A program made the translations under genes and the position numbers. This document shows positions 34,790 to 45,513 of a stretch of DNA of 64,000 nucleotides, one piece after another. The stretch covers positions 1 to 64,000 of the forward strand of contig NZ_LR722659.1 in the NCBI RefSeq assembly GCF_902500225.1. Direction: 5' to 3'. The DNA is from Buttiauxella massiliensis. GTDB taxonomy: Bacteria > Pseudomonadota > Gammaproteobacteria > Enterobacterales > Enterobacteriaceae. Under the pieces are notes generated by a model. That model worked only from the letters and a program-made list of their open reading frames with translations, was not told where the DNA came from and did not search any database. Within the stretch, counting starts at the first letter, position 1; the number at the start of each line of letters is the position of its first letter.

Positions 34790-35265
34790 ACACGCGTCGC
34801 AAAAATCGATTATATCTGGCGCTTTCTGTGTTGGTGGGGTTGGGGCTTACTATCACGCTTGTGCTGTATGCGTTACGTAGCAATATCGATCTCTTCTATA
34901 CCCCGAGTGAAATTCTGTATGGCAAAGGTGAAAGCCACCAGTTGCCAGAAGTGGGGCAGCGTTTGCGCGTTGGCGGCATGGTTCAGCCTGGCAGTGTGAA
35001 GCGTGATAACCAGACGCTGAAAGTCACATTCAAACTCTACGATGCCAGCGGGGTGGTGGATGTCAGCTATGTTGGCATTTTGCCGGACCTGTTCCGCGAA
35101 GGGCAAGGCGTAGTCGCACAAGGTGTGTTTGAAGCCGGTAACAGGGTTGAAGCGAAAGAAGTGCTGGCGAAGCATGACGAAAATTACACCCCGCCGGAAG
35201 TAAAAGAAGCGATGGAAAAAAATCACCAACGCGCTCCACAGGCCTACAAGGATAACGCCTCATGA
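34786..35265 (+). CDS. ccmE: Haem chaperone CcmE
   Basis: A 159 aa membrane-anchored beta-barrel chaperone. The anchor is at residues 9-29. His130 in VLAKHDENY is the residue that binds haem covalently, with Tyr134 nearby. It carries haem from CcmC to the CcmF/H ligation complex on the periplasmic side. The ATG overlaps ccmD and the stop overlaps ccmF. Confidence 0.96.
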   Translation: MNTRRKNRLYLALSVLVGLGLTITLVLYALRSNIDLFYTPSEILYGKGESHQLPEVGQRLRVGGMVQPGSVKRDNQTLKVTFKLYDASGVVDVSYVGILPDLFREGQGVVAQGVFEAGNRVEAKEVLAKHDENYTPPEVKEAMEKNHQRAPQAYKDNAS

Positions 35266-37214
35266 TGCCTGAAATTGGCAGTTTTTTGCTTTGCCTGGCA
35301 CTCGGCTGGTCATTGTTACTCAGTGTTTACCCGCTGTGGGGCGTGAAGCGTAATGACTCACGGTTGATGGCTTCTGCCCGCCCGTTAGCATGGGCGCTGT
35401 TTATCACACTGTGTGCTTGCTTCCTGGTGTTGGTGAACGCGTTTGTGGTGAACGATTTTACCGTGCTGTACGTCGCGAATAACTCCAACAGCGAGTTACC
35501 AGTGTGGTATCGCGTCGCTGCCACCTGGGGCGCGCATGAAGGCTCATTGCTGCTTTGGGTATTGTTGCTAAGTGCCTGGACATTTGCCGTGGCGCTGTTT
35601 AGCCGCAGCATGCCGAAAGATGCCGTCGCACGCGTGCTGGCGGTGATGGGGATGATTAATTTCGGCTTCCTGCTGTTTATTATTTTCACCTCTAATCCAT
35701 TCACCCGCACGCTGCCTGACTTCCCTATTGAAGGGCGTGACCTTAACCCGCTGTTGCAGGATATCGGGCTGATCTTCCATCCTCCGTTGTTGTACATGGG
35801 GTATGTCGGTTTCTCCGTGGCGTTTGCGTTTTCTATTGCCGCACTGATGGCCGGGAAACTCGATTCTGCTTGGGCGCGTTGGACGCGTCCGTGGACGTTA
35901 GCCGCCTGGTCATTTTTAACCATCGGCATTGTTTTAGGTTCGGCCTGGGCTTATTACGAGCTGGGCTGGGGCGGCTGGTGGTTCTGGGACCCGGTAGAAA
36001 ACGCCTCGTTTATGCCGTGGCTTGCAGGCACGGCGTTAATCCACTCGCTTTCGGTAACCGAAAAGCGTGGCAGTTTTAAAGCCTGGACGGTGCTGCTCGC
36101 GATTACCGCATTCTCGCTGTGCTTGCTGGGCACGTTCCTGGTGCGCTCAGGCGTGCTGGTTTCGGTGCACTCATTTGCCTCTGACCCGGCGCGCGGCATG
36201 TTTATCCTCGCTTTCCTGGTGATTGTGATTGGCGGTTCGCTGCTGCTGTATGCGGTTCAGGGCGGTAAAGTCCGCTCACGTGTCGGCAACAGTTTGTGGT
36301 CGCGGGAATCCTTTTTGCTCGGCAATAACGTGCTTTTAATCGCTGCGATGCTGGTGGTGTTGTTAGGAACGCTGCTGCCACTAGTGCACAAGCAACTCGG
36401 GCTGGGCAGTATTTCTATTGGCGAGCCGTTCTTCAACACGATGTTTACCGCCTTGATGGCCCCGTTTGCACTGTTGCTCGGCATTGGCCCGTTGGTGCGC
36501 TGGCGTCGCGATGAACCACAAAAGCTGGTTAAACGCCTGGTGGTTGCCGTGGTGGTGACCGTCGCGCTGGCTTTGATTTTGCCATGGCTGATGCAAGACC
36601 GCGTTGAAGCCATGACGGTGGTTGGTTTACTGATGGCGGTGTGGGTGTTTGTGCTGGCCTTAACCGAAGTCTATGAGCGCGCCACGCATCGCCATGGTTT
36701 GCTGAAAGGGTTATGGAAATTGCCGCGCAGCCATTGGGGTATGGTGTTCGGGCATCTGGGGCTGGCGGTAACTGTCGTCGGTATCGCCTTTAGTCAGAAT
36801 TACAGTATTGAGCGTGATGTGCGCATGAAAGCAGGCGACAGCATCGACATTCACCAGTACCACTTTGTGTTCCGCGATGTGCATGAACTGACGGGGCCGA
36901 ACTACCGTGGCGGCGTTGGTATTATCGACGTGACGCGTAATGGCAAACCTGAAGCCACGCTGCATGCTGAAAAACGTTTCTACAACAGCAACCGCGCCAT
37001 GATGACCGAAGCGGCAATTGATGGCGGTGTGACGCGCGATCTCTACGCTGCTCTCGGTGAAGAGTTAGATGACGGTAGTTGGGCGGTTCGCCTCTATTAC
37101 AAACCTTTTGTGCGTTGGATTTGGATGGGTGGAATATTGATGACGCTCGGCGGCCTGTTCTGTTTATTTGACCCACGTTACCGCCAGCGTAAAAACATGC
37201 CGGAGGCTGCATGA
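35262..37214 (+). CDS. ccmF: Cytochrome c haem lyase CcmF
   Basis: A 650 aa multi-spanning membrane protein with the WWD motif ([20 protein letters not shown]) and the conserved histidines in the [20 protein letters not shown] and LVHKQLGLG segments. It performs the final attachment of haem to apocytochrome c with CcmG and CcmH. The length is usual for the family. The start [10 protein letters not shown] is the same as in E. coli. Confidence 0.96.
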   Translation: MMPEIGSFLLCLALGWSLLLSVYPLWGVKRNDSRLMASARPLAWALFITLCACFLVLVNAFVVNDFTVLYVANNSNSELPVWYRVAATWGAHEGSLLLWVLLLSAWTFAVALFSRSMPKDAVARVLAVMGMINFGFLLFIIFTSNPFTRTLPDFPIEGRDLNPLLQDIGLIFHPPLLYMGYVGFSVAFAFSIAALMAGKLDSAWARWTRPWTLAAWSFLTIGIVLGSAWAYYELGWGGWWFWDPVENASFMPWLAGTALIHSLSVTEKRGSFKAWTVLLAITAFSLCLLGTFLVRSGVLVSVHSFASDPARGMFILAFLVIVIGGSLLLYAVQGGKVRSRVGNSLWSRESFLLGNNVLLIAAMLVVLLGTLLPLVHKQLGLGSISIGEPFFNTMFTALMAPFALLLGIGPLVRWRRDEPQKLVKRLVVAVVVTVALALILPWLMQDRVEAMTVVGLLMAVWVFVLALTEVYERATHRHGLLKGLWKLPRSHWGMVFGHLGLAVTVVGIAFSQNYSIERDVRMKAGDSIDIHQYHFVFRDVHELTGPNYRGGVGIIDVTRNGKPEATLHAEKRFYNSNRAMMTEAAIDGGVTRDLYAALGEELDDGSWAVRLYYKPFVRWIWMGGILMTLGGLFCLFDPRYRQRKNMPEAA

Positions 37215-37768
37215 AGCGCAAAGTTTTATTTATCCCACTCGTTTTGTTTTTGTTGTTGGCCGCGATGTTACTGTGGCAATTGGCACGTAATGCGCAGGGC
37301 GATGACCCGACCAATCTCGAATCTGCATTAGTTGGGAAAGCGGTACCGGTGTTCCGTCTTGAGTCTTTAGAAAACCCAGGCAAGATTTATGACCAGTCAG
37401 TTCTGACTGATGGAAAACCGTTATTACTCAACGTGTGGGCAACCTGGTGCCCGACCTGTCGTGCTGAGCATCAGTATCTCAATGGGCTCAAAGCACAAGG
37501 CGTACGGGTGGTCGGCATGAACTATAAAGATGAGCGCCGCAAAGCGATTACCTGGCTGAATGAATTAGGTAACCCTTACGCGCTGAGCCTGTTTGATGGC
37601 AACGGCATGCTGGGGTTAGATCTGGGCGTTTACGGTGCACCCGAAACCTTCCTGATCGATGGGAAAGGGATCATTCGTTATCGCCACGCAGGGGATCTTA
37701 ACGATCGTGTCTGGCAGCAAGAATTAAAACCGCTGTGGGATAAATACAACAAGGAGGCAGGTGCATGA
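37211..37768 (+). CDS. ccmG: Thiol:disulphide oxidoreductase CcmG (DsbE)
   Basis: A 185 aa periplasmic thioredoxin-fold protein with an N-terminal membrane anchor (VLFIPLVLFLLLAAMLLWQL). The active site is WCPTC (Cys80 and Cys83). It keeps the CxxCH motif of apocytochromes reduced for haem ligation. The cis-proline loop is visible as YGAPETFLID. Confidence 0.95.
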   Translation: MKRKVLFIPLVLFLLLAAMLLWQLARNAQGDDPTNLESALVGKAVPVFRLESLENPGKIYDQSVLTDGKPLLLNVWATWCPTCRAEHQYLNGLKAQGVRVVGMNYKDERRKAITWLNELGNPYALSLFDGNGMLGLDLGVYGAPETFLIDGKGIIRYRHAGDLNDRVWQQELKPLWDKYNKEAGA

Positions 37769-38844
37769 AACGCGTATGGCTATTTCTCATCGCATTCTTG
37801 TTCTCGTTCAATGTGCTCGCGGCAATAGACACTTTCCAGTTCAAAGACGAAGCGCAAGAACAGCAGTTCCGCCAGCTCACTGAGCAATTGCGCTGCCCGA
37901 AATGCCAGAACAACAGCATCGCTGATTCCAATGCGATGATTGCCTCTGACATGCGTCTGAAAGTTTATGAACTGATGCAGCAGGGCAAAACGAAGCAGCA
38001 GATTATTGATTACATGGTTGAGCGCTACGGCAATTTCGTGACATACGAACCGCCGTTGACGCCTGCCACTATCATTTTATGGGTGCTGCCAGGTCTGTTT
38101 ATTCTCGGCGGCGCAGGCGTGATTGTCATGCGTAGCCGTAAACGGCGGGTCCATTTTAGTGATGAGCCTGAAAGTGAAACCCAACCAGCGATTACACGAA
38201 AAGCCCATTTCTGGTTTTTCGCACCCGGTGCTGTGGTGTTAATTGTAGTGAGTGTTGGCGTTTATCTGAAAACGTCTGACTGGAAGCAGGTGCGAGCCTG
38301 GCAGAATGTCACAAATCAGACGCCGCAATTGTTACAGCGCGCATTAGACCCAGAAGCCGAGCCGCTGAACATGGCTGAAATGTCTGATCTTGGTCTTGGG
38401 TTACGCACCCGCTTGCAGCACGAACCTGACAATATTGAGGGGTGGATGATGCTCGGGCGAATTGGTATGGTTCTGAATAACGCAAGTACCGCTACACAAG
38501 CTTTTGCACATGCGTATAAACTGTCGCCCACTAACAGTAATGTAAAGCTGGGCTATGCTGAAGTATTGACCCGTAGTGGCTCGCCGCAAGATAACCAACT
38601 GGGTGGGAATCTGCTGCGAGAGCTCCTTAAAACGGACCATACAAATGTTCGCGTGCTCAGCCTGCTGGCATTTAGCGCTTTCGAACAACAAAATTACCGC
38701 GAGGCAATTGGTGCGTGGCAAGTCATGCTTAAAGTATTACCGGCAAATGACCAGCGCCGGTCTGTGGTGCAAAGAAGCATCGAGCAGGCGCAGGTTGCAC
38801 AAGCTGGTATGGACAGCACCAAACCTGAGAGCGCAGACAAATAA
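37765..38844 (+). CDS. ccmH: Cytochrome c maturation protein CcmH (CcmH-CcmI fusion)
   Basis: A 359 aa protein. After a signal peptide, the CcmH part contains LRCPKCQNNSIADSNA with the redox Cys44 and Cys47 and ends with a membrane helix. The C-terminal half is the CcmI-like part, with a second membrane helix (FFAPGAVVLIVVSVGVYLK) and TPR-type repeats (WMMLGRIGMVLNNASTATQA) that bind the apocytochrome. This fused form is usual in E. coli relatives. It is the last ccm gene; mlaA starts 16 bases later. Confidence 0.94.
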   Translation: MKRVWLFLIAFLFSFNVLAAIDTFQFKDEAQEQQFRQLTEQLRCPKCQNNSIADSNAMIASDMRLKVYELMQQGKTKQQIIDYMVERYGNFVTYEPPLTPATIILWVLPGLFILGGAGVIVMRSRKRRVHFSDEPESETQPAITRKAHFWFFAPGAVVLIVVSVGVYLKTSDWKQVRAWQNVTNQTPQLLQRALDPEAEPLNMAEMSDLGLGLRTRLQHEPDNIEGWMMLGRIGMVLNNASTATQAFAHAYKLSPTNSNVKLGYAEVLTRSGSPQDNQLGGNLLRELLKTDHTNVRVLSLLAFSAFEQQNYREAIGAWQVMLKVLPANDQRRSVVQRSIEQAQVAQAGMDSTKPESADK

Positions 38845-38860
38845 TAACAGGGAGACACAT

Positions 38861-39619
38861 ATGAATTTCCGCCTGACCGGACTGGCGCTGGCCACGACAC
38901 TTTTAGTCGGGTGCGCCAGCTCTGCCGATCAAGAGCCGCAGGGGCGCTCGGACCCATTTGAAGGGTTCAACCGTACAATGTACAACTTCAACTTTAATGT
39001 GTTGGACCCGTATGTTGTGCGCCCGGTGGCTGTGGTGTGGCGTGATTATGTGCCGCAGCCGGCTCGAAATGGAATAAGTAACTTCACCAGCAACCTGGAA
39101 GAACCCGCCATAATGGTGAACTACATCGTTCAGGGTAATCCGTATCAGGGGATGGTGCACTTTACGCGCTTCTTCTTGAACTCATTGCTGGGTATGGGTG
39201 GTTTCATTGACGTTGCTGGCATGGCGAACCCGAAACTGCAGCGTGAAGAGCCGCACCGCTTTGGTTCTACGCTGGGTCATTATGGCGTGGGTTATGGCCC
39301 TTACGTGCAGTTGCCGTTCTATGGCAGTTTCACGCTACGTGAGGACGGCGGCGATTATGTCGATACACTCTATCCGCTGCTGTCCTGGCTGACCTGGCCG
39401 ATGTCTATCGGTAAATGGACGATTGAAGGCATCGAAACACGTGCTCAGTTGCTGGATTCTGATGGTTTGCTCAAGCAGTCATCCGATCCGTACATTTTGG
39501 TTCGTGAAGCTTACTTCCAGAGCCACGACTTTATTGCTAACGGTGGGAAGCTTTCACCATCAGCAAATCCGAATGCTGCAGCAATTGAAGATGACTTGAA
39601 AGATATCGACTCTCAGTAA
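38861..39619 (+). CDS. mlaA: MlaA (VacJ), outer-membrane lipoprotein of lipid transport
   Basis: A 252 aa lipoprotein with lipobox LVGC (Cys18), followed by DPFEGFNRTMYNFNFNVLDP and the ring-forming helices (FTRFFLNSLLGMGGFIDVAG). MlaA sits with porins in the outer membrane and extracts mislocalised phospholipids from the outer leaflet, passing them to MlaC. A GGGAG box lies ahead of the ATG. It follows the ccm operon closely (16 bp), so it may be partly transcribed with ccm here, unlike in E. coli where yfdC is the neighbour. Confidence 0.96.
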   Translation: MNFRLTGLALATTLLVGCASSADQEPQGRSDPFEGFNRTMYNFNFNVLDPYVVRPVAVVWRDYVPQPARNGISNFTSNLEEPAIMVNYIVQGNPYQGMVHFTRFFLNSLLGMGGFIDVAGMANPKLQREEPHRFGSTLGHYGVGYGPYVQLPFYGSFTLREDGGDYVDTLYPLLSWLTWPMSIGKWTIEGIETRAQLLDSDGLLKQSSDPYILVREAYFQSHDFIANGGKLSPSANPNAAAIEDDLKDIDSQ

Positions 39620-39641
39620 GCATTGAGTGGGTAATAAACAT

Positions 39642-39674
39642 AAAAAAGGCGAAACCTCGGTTTCGCCTTTTTTG
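39642..39674. terminator. Bidirectional terminator between mlaA and fadL
   Basis: A perfect AAAAAAGGCGAAACC/GGTTTCGCCTTTTTT hairpin with a two-base loop lies between the convergent genes and has T runs in both directions. Confidence 0.92.
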
Positions 39675-39687
39675 TCACTATTAACTA

Positions 39688-40974
39688 TTAGAATGCGTAG
39701 TTAAAGTTCATACCGTACAGCCACGCTTTGCCTTCAGACTGGAAGGTATATGGGCCTTCTTTGATCTCAACGTGCTGACCGTGCATGTAGGAAACGCCAA
39801 GGTCTACAGAAGCATCGTCGTTAAATGCGTAGGTAGTACCAGCACTGAGCCAGAAGCGATCCTGGTCAGGAATGGAGATGGAGCGTTTGTCTGCCGGAAC
39901 CGGGCTATCATCAAATGCGATACCGGTACGGAAGGTCCAGTTTTTATCCATAAAGTAGGTGGTACCTAAAGCGATACGGTACGCATCTTTGAAGCTTTCA
40001 TCTTTATAGAACAGAGTCTGTCCGTTGGTGCCTGTGGCTTTCAGCTCCTGGAACTGGCTCCAACTGGTGTAAGCCACGCTGTAGTGGATAGCCCACTGCG
40101 GCGCTACTTTGTTATAACCAGACAACTCCCACATTTCAGGTAAGTTCAGTGTCAGAGAACCTGGAACCGTTTGGCCGCTGGTACCCCATGGGAAAGCTGT
40201 ACCTGCGCCAGGGAAAGCATTCGCTTGGGCAGGAATATTACTTTTGTAATCACCATCGAAGTCAATTTTGACTTCGGAACGGTAGGTGAAGCCGTAGCGG
40301 TTATCTTTATCGATTTCATAAAGAATACCTGCGTTCCAGCCATAACCCCACTCGTCACCTTTCATGTGCGATATTTGGGTTCCTGGAGTGGCAAGGCCAG
40401 CACCCGCGGTTTGTTCACCTGCGTAACGCTCAATTTTTGCTTTAGCGTAAACAGCATCAAAGCCAAGACCAAAGCTCCAGTTGTCATTTAAACGATAAGC
40501 ACCGCTAAGATTCAGGTTTAGGGTGGTTAGATCGGTTTTCCCACCATATTCACCAGCGATATAATTATTGTTAAATTCTGTAGCAAGACCGTAGTTTGAG
40601 GTAACTGAAGCCCCCCAACCAAACTGTTCATTGATTGGCGCAACAAAGTGCAGGTTCGGTACCCACGCAGTTGGCGCGATGTTATCGGCAGAGGTGCTAC
40701 GTCCGGTATAGGGTGAGCTACCAGAAATATTAACGTCTGGATCTATAAACACTGCACCGCCGGAGAAGGAAGGGCGGTCAAACATCATGATAGTTGCAGG
40801 GTTACGGCTGGCGGAGCCCGCGTTATCCGCAACTGCACCTTCCCCTGAATAAGCTCGGCCTAGGCCTGAGGAAGAGAACTCGTTTAATTGAAAGCCGGCT
40901 GAGTAGGCCTGCGATGAGACAATTGCCACTGCAACCGCTAGGGCTGACTTTGTAAACAGGTTTTTCTGGCTCAT
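39688..40974 (-). CDS. fadL: Long-chain fatty acid outer-membrane transporter FadL
   Basis: A 428 aa beta-barrel precursor. The signal peptide [20 protein letters not shown] ends at AYSA. The hatch domain follows ([36 protein letters not shown]), then 14 strands and a C-terminal Phe. It carries long-chain fatty acids across the outer membrane. ATG 40974 has a GAGG box; a TTG two codons upstream is not needed. Compared with E. coli one extracellular loop (after FERYAGE) is shorter. FadR-like sites lie upstream. Confidence 0.96.
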   Translation of the reverse strand: MSQKNLFTKSALAVAVAIVSSQAYSAGFQLNEFSSSGLGRAYSGEGAVADNAGSASRNPATIMMFDRPSFSGGAVFIDPDVNISGSSPYTGRSTSADNIAPTAWVPNLHFVAPINEQFGWGASVTSNYGLATEFNNNYIAGEYGGKTDLTTLNLNLSGAYRLNDNWSFGLGFDAVYAKAKIERYAGEQTAGAGLATPGTQISHMKGDEWGYGWNAGILYEIDKDNRYGFTYRSEVKIDFDGDYKSNIPAQANAFPGAGTAFPWGTSGQTVPGSLTLNLPEMWELSGYNKVAPQWAIHYSVAYTSWSQFQELKATGTNGQTLFYKDESFKDAYRIALGTTYFMDKNWTFRTGIAFDDSPVPADKRSISIPDQDRFWLSAGTTYAFNDDASVDLGVSYMHGQHVEIKEGPYTFQSEGKAWLYGMNFNYAF

Positions 40975-41062
40975 GACCAAAACCTCATAATGGATTTATT
41001 TTTATACAAACAATGTTACATACCGTAACAGGAGCGCGAATAGTAGGGTCTGTTCTGTTACA

Positions 41063-41079
41063 GAGAAAGCAGACCAGTG
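41063..41079 (-). promoter_or_regulatory. Second, weaker FadR-like site upstream of fadL
   Basis: On the minus strand CCACTGGTCTGCTTTCT has one good FadR half (ACTGGTC) and a poor second half. It lies 24 bp from the stronger site, similar to the two-operator layout known for E. coli fadL. Confidence 0.5.
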
Positions 41080-41086
41080 GCGAGAG

Positions 41087-41103
41087 TATAGGTCTGACCA
41101 GAT
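41087..41103 (-). promoter_or_regulatory. FadR operator upstream of fadL
   Basis: On the minus strand ATCTGGTCAGACCTATA fits the FadR consensus ANCTGGTCNGACNTNTT closely. FadR represses fadL when long-chain acyl-CoA is low. Confidence 0.8.
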
Positions 41104-41350
41104 GGGATGTTGCAAGTTTGTATCTAAGAATTTTCAAATTTGATCGTCGAAACGAGATCTGACTGGCAAAATCGGGTTCTTCGTCACTTAGCAAAATGGG
41201 TGAATCTTGTTTTAGATCATTTTTAAGTGTGATTTGGGTCACTTACGGATTTTGACAAGATTAACGACTGGAGTCGCTTCAACAGGGAGCGTAAAATAGA
41301 CAAGATTCGTTGAAAACATTTTGCCTTTTAAATACAGAGGAAATCATAAA

Positions 41351-41635
41351 ATGAGTAAAAACACTGCTGATGAAACCCCGGTTTGCTGCTGTATTGATGT
41401 CGGCTCTATCATCGACAACACCGACTGCACAGCAACATACAGCCGCGTGTTCGCGACCCGCGCTGAAGCTGACGAAACTCTGGCTGCGCTGACTGAGAAA
41501 GCACGTGCCGCAGAATCTGAACCTTGCCAGATCGTTCCGCGTTATACCGAAGAAGCAGATGGCGTTCGTCTGGATATCGATTTCACTTTCAGCTGCCAGG
41601 CTGAAACCATGATCTTCCAGCTCGGCCTGCGTTAA
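41351..41635 (+). CDS. yfcZ: YfcZ/YiiS-family small protein
   Basis: A 94 aa cytoplasmic protein starting MSKNTADETPVCCCIDVGSI, with a conserved Cys-rich CCC motif near the N-terminus and CQAETMIFQL near the end. The frame is open from 41321, but ATG 41351 gives the E. coli length and follows an AGAGG box. Function is not established. Its fixed place between fadL and fadI is conserved in Enterobacterales. Confidence 0.93.
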   Translation: MSKNTADETPVCCCIDVGSIIDNTDCTATYSRVFATRAEADETLAALTEKARAAESEPCQIVPRYTEEADGVRLDIDFTFSCQAETMIFQLGLR

Positions 41636-41642
41636 TATTTCC

Positions 41643-41674
41643 TGACGCTCTCGTCCCCGAGAGCGTCATTTTCC
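41643..41674 (+). terminator. Terminator after yfcZ
   Basis: A GACGCTCTCG/CGAGAGCGTC stem with a TCCC loop is followed by ATTTTCC, seven bases after the stop. Confidence 0.75.
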
Positions 41675-41750
41675 TCTCTTAAAGCGTGTTCCCCCTCCCA
41701 ATTTTTTAGTCCCCCGGTTGGCTGATTGTAACTTTTTGGTTAAAACTGTG

Positions 41751-41767
41751 ATCAGGTCAGACCACTA
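41751..41767 (+). promoter_or_regulatory. FadR-like operator upstream of fadIJ
   Basis: ATCAGGTCAGACCACTA keeps the core GGTCNGACC of the FadR consensus, about 90 bp before the fadI start. This fits repression of fadIJ by FadR. Confidence 0.7.
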
Positions 41768-41856
41768 TTGGTCATTTACAATTTTATTCCCAAGAATATG
41801 CAGTTACAGCAGCATCTCTGTAGATTCATACACAATGGGAAGAATAGGGGAGCGTT

Positions 41857-43167
41857 ATGAGTCAGGCACTTCCGCTGGTAACCCGTCAGGGCGACCGTAT
41901 TGCTATTGTCAGTGGGTTACGCACCCCGTTTGCCCGTCAGGCTACGGCATTTCACGGCATACCTGCTGTCGACCTCGGCAATATGGTGGTCAGCGAACTG
42001 TTGGCACGTAGCGAAATTCCCCCAAAAATTATCGAACAACTGGTTTTCGGCCAGGTCGTCCAGATGCCGGAAGCGCCAAACATTGCCCGCGAAATTGTCC
42101 TTGGTACAGGCATGAGTGTTCATACAGACGCTTATAGCGTGAGTCGTGCCTGTGCGACCAGTTTCCAGGCCGTAGCGAATGTGGCTGAAAGCCTAATGGC
42201 TGGCACGATCCGAGCAGGTATTGCTGGTGGTGCTGACTCCTCATCTGTACTGCCGATTGGCGTTAGTAAGAAGTTAGGCCGCACATTAGTGGATGTGAAC
42301 AAGGCGCGTACTTTGGGCCAACGTCTGAAATTATTCGCGCGTTTGCGCCCACGTGATTTATTACCGGTACCTCCTGCGGTTGCTGAATATTCAACGGGTT
42401 TGCGTATGGGCGACACCGCCGAACAAATGGCAAAAACTCACGGGATTACGCGTGAGCAACAAGATGCTCTCGCGCATCGCTCTCATACCAAAGCGGCCAA
42501 CGCCTGGAGAGAAGGGAAACTGGCTGATGAGGTGATGACAGCCTTTATCCCGCCATATCGCCAGCCTTTCAGCGAAGATAACAACGTTCGCCAAAACTCC
42601 TCAATTGCTGATTACGCAAAGCTACGTCCAGCCTTCGACCGCAAACACGGCACGGTCACCGCCGCCAATAGCACGCCATTAACCGATGGCGCGGCAGCGA
42701 TTATTTTAATGACGGAATCGCGTGCCAAAGAGTTGGGTTTGAAGCCTTTGGGCTATTTACGCAGCTATGCGTTCACCGCCGTTGATGTCTGGAAAGATAT
42801 GCTGCTGGGCCCGGCTTGGGCTACCCCACTGGCGCTTGAGCGAGCGGGCATCACTTTGAATGACCTGACGCTTTTCGATATGCATGAAGCCTTTGCCGCA
42901 CAAACGCTAGCTAACCTGAAAATGCTTGCTAGTGAGCGTTTTGCACGTGATGTATTGGGCCGCGCCCATGCTACGGGGGAAGTGGACGATACCAAGTTTA
43001 ACGTACTGGGTGGTTCGATTGCTTATGGGCATCCATTTGCCGCAACCGGTGCTCGAATGATCACGCAAACGCTGCATGAACTGCGCCGTCGTGGCGGAGG
43101 TTTTGGCCTGGTGACCGCATGCGCCGCAGGTGGCCTGGGTGCTGCAATGGTTCTGGAGGCCGAATAA
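41857..43167 (+). CDS. fadI: 3-ketoacyl-CoA thiolase FadI
   Basis: A 436 aa thiolase. The acyl-accepting Cys99 is in [11 protein letters not shown], the [10 protein letters not shown] histidine loop lies near 390, and the second cysteine is in TACAAGGLG. It cleaves 3-ketoacyl-CoA in the last step of beta-oxidation and forms the FadIJ complex used mainly without oxygen. A GGGGAGC box precedes the ATG. The fadJ start overlaps its stop by one base. Confidence 0.97.
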   Translation: MSQALPLVTRQGDRIAIVSGLRTPFARQATAFHGIPAVDLGNMVVSELLARSEIPPKIIEQLVFGQVVQMPEAPNIAREIVLGTGMSVHTDAYSVSRACATSFQAVANVAESLMAGTIRAGIAGGADSSSVLPIGVSKKLGRTLVDVNKARTLGQRLKLFARLRPRDLLPVPPAVAEYSTGLRMGDTAEQMAKTHGITREQQDALAHRSHTKAANAWREGKLADEVMTAFIPPYRQPFSEDNNVRQNSSIADYAKLRPAFDRKHGTVTAANSTPLTDGAAAIILMTESRAKELGLKPLGYLRSYAFTAVDVWKDMLLGPAWATPLALERAGITLNDLTLFDMHEAFAAQTLANLKMLASERFARDVLGRAHATGEVDDTKFNVLGGSIAYGHPFAATGARMITQTLHELRRRGGGFGLVTACAAGGLGAAMVLEAE

Positions 43168-45326
43168 TGGAACAGACTTCTGCTTTCCACTTACATATCC
43201 GTCTCGACAATATCGCGATAGTGACTATCGATGTGCCGAACGAAAAGATGAACACTCTGAAAGCCTCTTTCGGGCCCGAAGTGCATAACATTATCAAACA
43301 GGTTCGCGATAACACTGCATTGCAGGGGCTGATATTTATCTCTGGCAAGCCGGATAACTTTATTGCCGGTGCTGACATAAACATGATTGCAAGCTGCCAG
43401 AGTGCGCATGAAGCACAGGCACTGGCACATCAGGGGCAGCAAATTATGGCTGAAATTGCTGCCTTGCCGATTCCTGTAGTTGCGGCGATTCATGGTGCGT
43501 GTCTCGGCGGTGGGCTGGAGTTGGCACTGGCCTGCCATTCCCGTATTTGTACTGATGACGAGAAAACAAAACTGGGGCTGCCGGAAGTACAGCTCGGCCT
43601 GCTGCCGGGCTCGGGTGGTACACAGCGTTTACCGCGTTTGATTGGCGTCAGCAATGCACTTGATATGATTCTGACCGGCAAACAATTACGTCCACGCCAG
43701 GCGCTGAAATTGGGGCTGGTGGATGAAGTTGTGCCACAGTCAATTCTGCTGACGGCAGCAGTTGAGCTGGTGGGCAAAGGCCGTCAGGCATCGCGCACAT
43801 TGCCGGTTCGTGAGCGTATTTTAGCCGGTCCGCTTGGGCGTTCTGTATTGTTCAGCATGGTGAGTAAGAAAACTGAGCAAAAAACTCGCGGTAATTATCC
43901 TGCCACGCAGCGCATTATCGATGTGATAAAAGTTGGTCTTGGGCAGGGGAGTTTTAGCGGTTACGAGTCGGAAGCGAAAGCCTTTGGCGAGTTGGCTATG
44001 ACTCCGCAATCGGTGGCTCTGCGCGGGTTATTCTTTGCCAGTACCGAGCTTAAAAAAGAACATGGAGCTGATGCACAACCACGAGCTATAAATGCAGTAG
44101 GTGTGCTCGGTGGCGGTTTGATGGGCGGTGGGATTGCGTTTGTCACCGCCACTAAAGGCAAGTTGCCGGTGCGCATCAAAGACATTAGCAACGATGGTAT
44201 CAACCATGCATTGAAATACAGCTGGGATCTGCTGGATAAAAAGGTACGTCGTCGCCACATGAAAGCGGCAGAACGCCAGCGCGAAATGGCGCGTATTTCC
44301 GGTGGCACCGATTATCATGGTTTCCATAACCGTGACATTGTTGTGGAAGCTGTTTTTGAAGATCTCGCACTCAAGCAGAAGATGGTTGCGGATATTGAAC
44401 ACAATGCCGCACCGCATACCATTTTCGCCTCAAACACTTCTTCATTGCCGATTGCTGATATTGCGGCAAATGCCGCTCGTCCGGAGCAAGTGATTGGCCT
44501 GCATTACTTCAGCCCTGTAGATAAAATGCCGCTGGTCGAAGTGATCCCGCATGCCCGAACCAGTGCGGAAACCATTTCCACTACCGTTGCACTTGCCAAA
44601 AAACAGGGCAAAACGCCGATTGTTGTTGGCGACAGCGCCGGCTTCTACGTCAACCGTATTCTGGCACCTTACGTTAACGAAGCGATGCGTTGCCTCGTGG
44701 AAGGGGAGCCTGTCGATAAGATTGATAATGCGCTGGTGGCGTTTGGTTTTCCCGTCGGCCCAATCCAACTTTTGGATGAGGTGGGAATTGATGTGGGGAC
44801 TAAAATTAGTCCTATACTTCAGCAAGCTTACGGAGATCGTTTTGCAGCGCCGTCAGAAATTGCAGCAATATTGAATGACGATCGCAAAGGTAGAAAAAAC
44901 GGGCGTGGTTTCTATCTTTATCCGGGGAAAGGGAGTAGAAGCAAAAAGCAGGTCGACCCTGCAATCTATACCCTGCTCGGTGTTTCATCCAAAGGGCAAC
45001 TGACAGAAAAAGAAATCACACAACGCTGCGTGATGATGATGCTTAATGAAGCGGCTCGATGCCTCGATGAAGGTGTTGTTCGCAATGCCCGCGATGGTGA
45101 TATCGGTGGCGTGTTTGGTATTGGTTTTCCACCGTTCCTTGGTGGCCCGTTCCGCTATATGGATACCCTGGGGGCGGGTGAAGTCGTCGCACAACTGCAA
45201 CGCCTGGCCAGTCAGTACGGGGAGCGTTTTACTCCTTGTGAAAGACTTTTACAAATGGTGGAAGAGCAACGAATTTTCTGGGGGAAAGTGAACCCCGGTG
45301 AAGGAAATGTAGTCAAAGAATCATGA
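43167..45326 (+). CDS. fadJ: Fatty acid oxidation complex alpha subunit FadJ
   Basis: A 719 aa multifunctional protein. The N-terminal enoyl-CoA hydratase domain has [10 protein letters not shown] and [16 protein letters not shown] with the catalytic Glu residues. The central NAD-binding domain has [14 protein letters not shown] and the dehydrogenase histidine region [14 protein letters not shown]. The C-terminal domain is helical. It carries out hydration and dehydrogenation of acyl-CoA with FadI. The frame is open from 43119 but ATG 43167 ([10 protein letters not shown]) is the family start and is coupled to fadI. Confidence 0.97.
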   Translation: MEQTSAFHLHIRLDNIAIVTIDVPNEKMNTLKASFGPEVHNIIKQVRDNTALQGLIFISGKPDNFIAGADINMIASCQSAHEAQALAHQGQQIMAEIAALPIPVVAAIHGACLGGGLELALACHSRICTDDEKTKLGLPEVQLGLLPGSGGTQRLPRLIGVSNALDMILTGKQLRPRQALKLGLVDEVVPQSILLTAAVELVGKGRQASRTLPVRERILAGPLGRSVLFSMVSKKTEQKTRGNYPATQRIIDVIKVGLGQGSFSGYESEAKAFGELAMTPQSVALRGLFFASTELKKEHGADAQPRAINAVGVLGGGLMGGGIAFVTATKGKLPVRIKDISNDGINHALKYSWDLLDKKVRRRHMKAAERQREMARISGGTDYHGFHNRDIVVEAVFEDLALKQKMVADIEHNAAPHTIFASNTSSLPIADIAANAARPEQVIGLHYFSPVDKMPLVEVIPHARTSAETISTTVALAKKQGKTPIVVGDSAGFYVNRILAPYVNEAMRCLVEGEPVDKIDNALVAFGFPVGPIQLLDEVGIDVGTKISPILQQAYGDRFAAPSEIAAILNDDRKGRKNGRGFYLYPGKGSRSKKQVDPAIYTLLGVSSKGQLTEKEITQRCVMMMLNEAARCLDEGVVRNARDGDIGGVFGIGFPPFLGGPFRYMDTLGAGEVVAQLQRLASQYGERFTPCERLLQMVEEQRIFWGKVNPGEGNVVKES

Positions 45327-45513
45327 TTATATGGTTCGGTGAATGGATGCTGGTCGCTCACTTAATAAACAGTGATTGACTATACTTGCACCATTGAGGT
45401 AAAAAACAGCGTTTCATTCGATGTACGGATAAGGCACAATGCCCGGCTGCTGAATTTCTCCTCGTAGGTTTCAGGGGAATTCAAGCATTCCTGGTTAACA
45501 AAAGCGGTGCAAT

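Larger units (their letters stand above)
40975..41350. other. Intergenic regulatory region between fadL and yfcZ
   Basis: A gene-free divergent region of 376 bp. It holds two FadR-like sequences serving fadL (near 41063-41103), AT-rich promoter-like sequence on both sides, and a TTGACA hexamer at 41252-41257 that could belong to a yfcZ promoter, although no clear -10 box is seen at the right distance. No small gene or RNA is recognisable. Confidence 0.55.

Noticed and set aside
35327-35929. A 200-codon minus-strand frame opposite ccmF
   Set aside because: It is antisense to the conserved WWD region of ccmF; its composition is that of a reversed membrane protein gene.
38576-38860. Longer start for mlaA inside ccmH
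   Set aside because: The signal peptide and lipobox begin at ATG 38861, which has a GGGAG box; the extension is ccmH in another frame.
39772-40491. Plus-strand frames opposite fadL
   Set aside because: They are shadows of the conserved FadL barrel on the minus strand, with no ribosome binding sites or family features.
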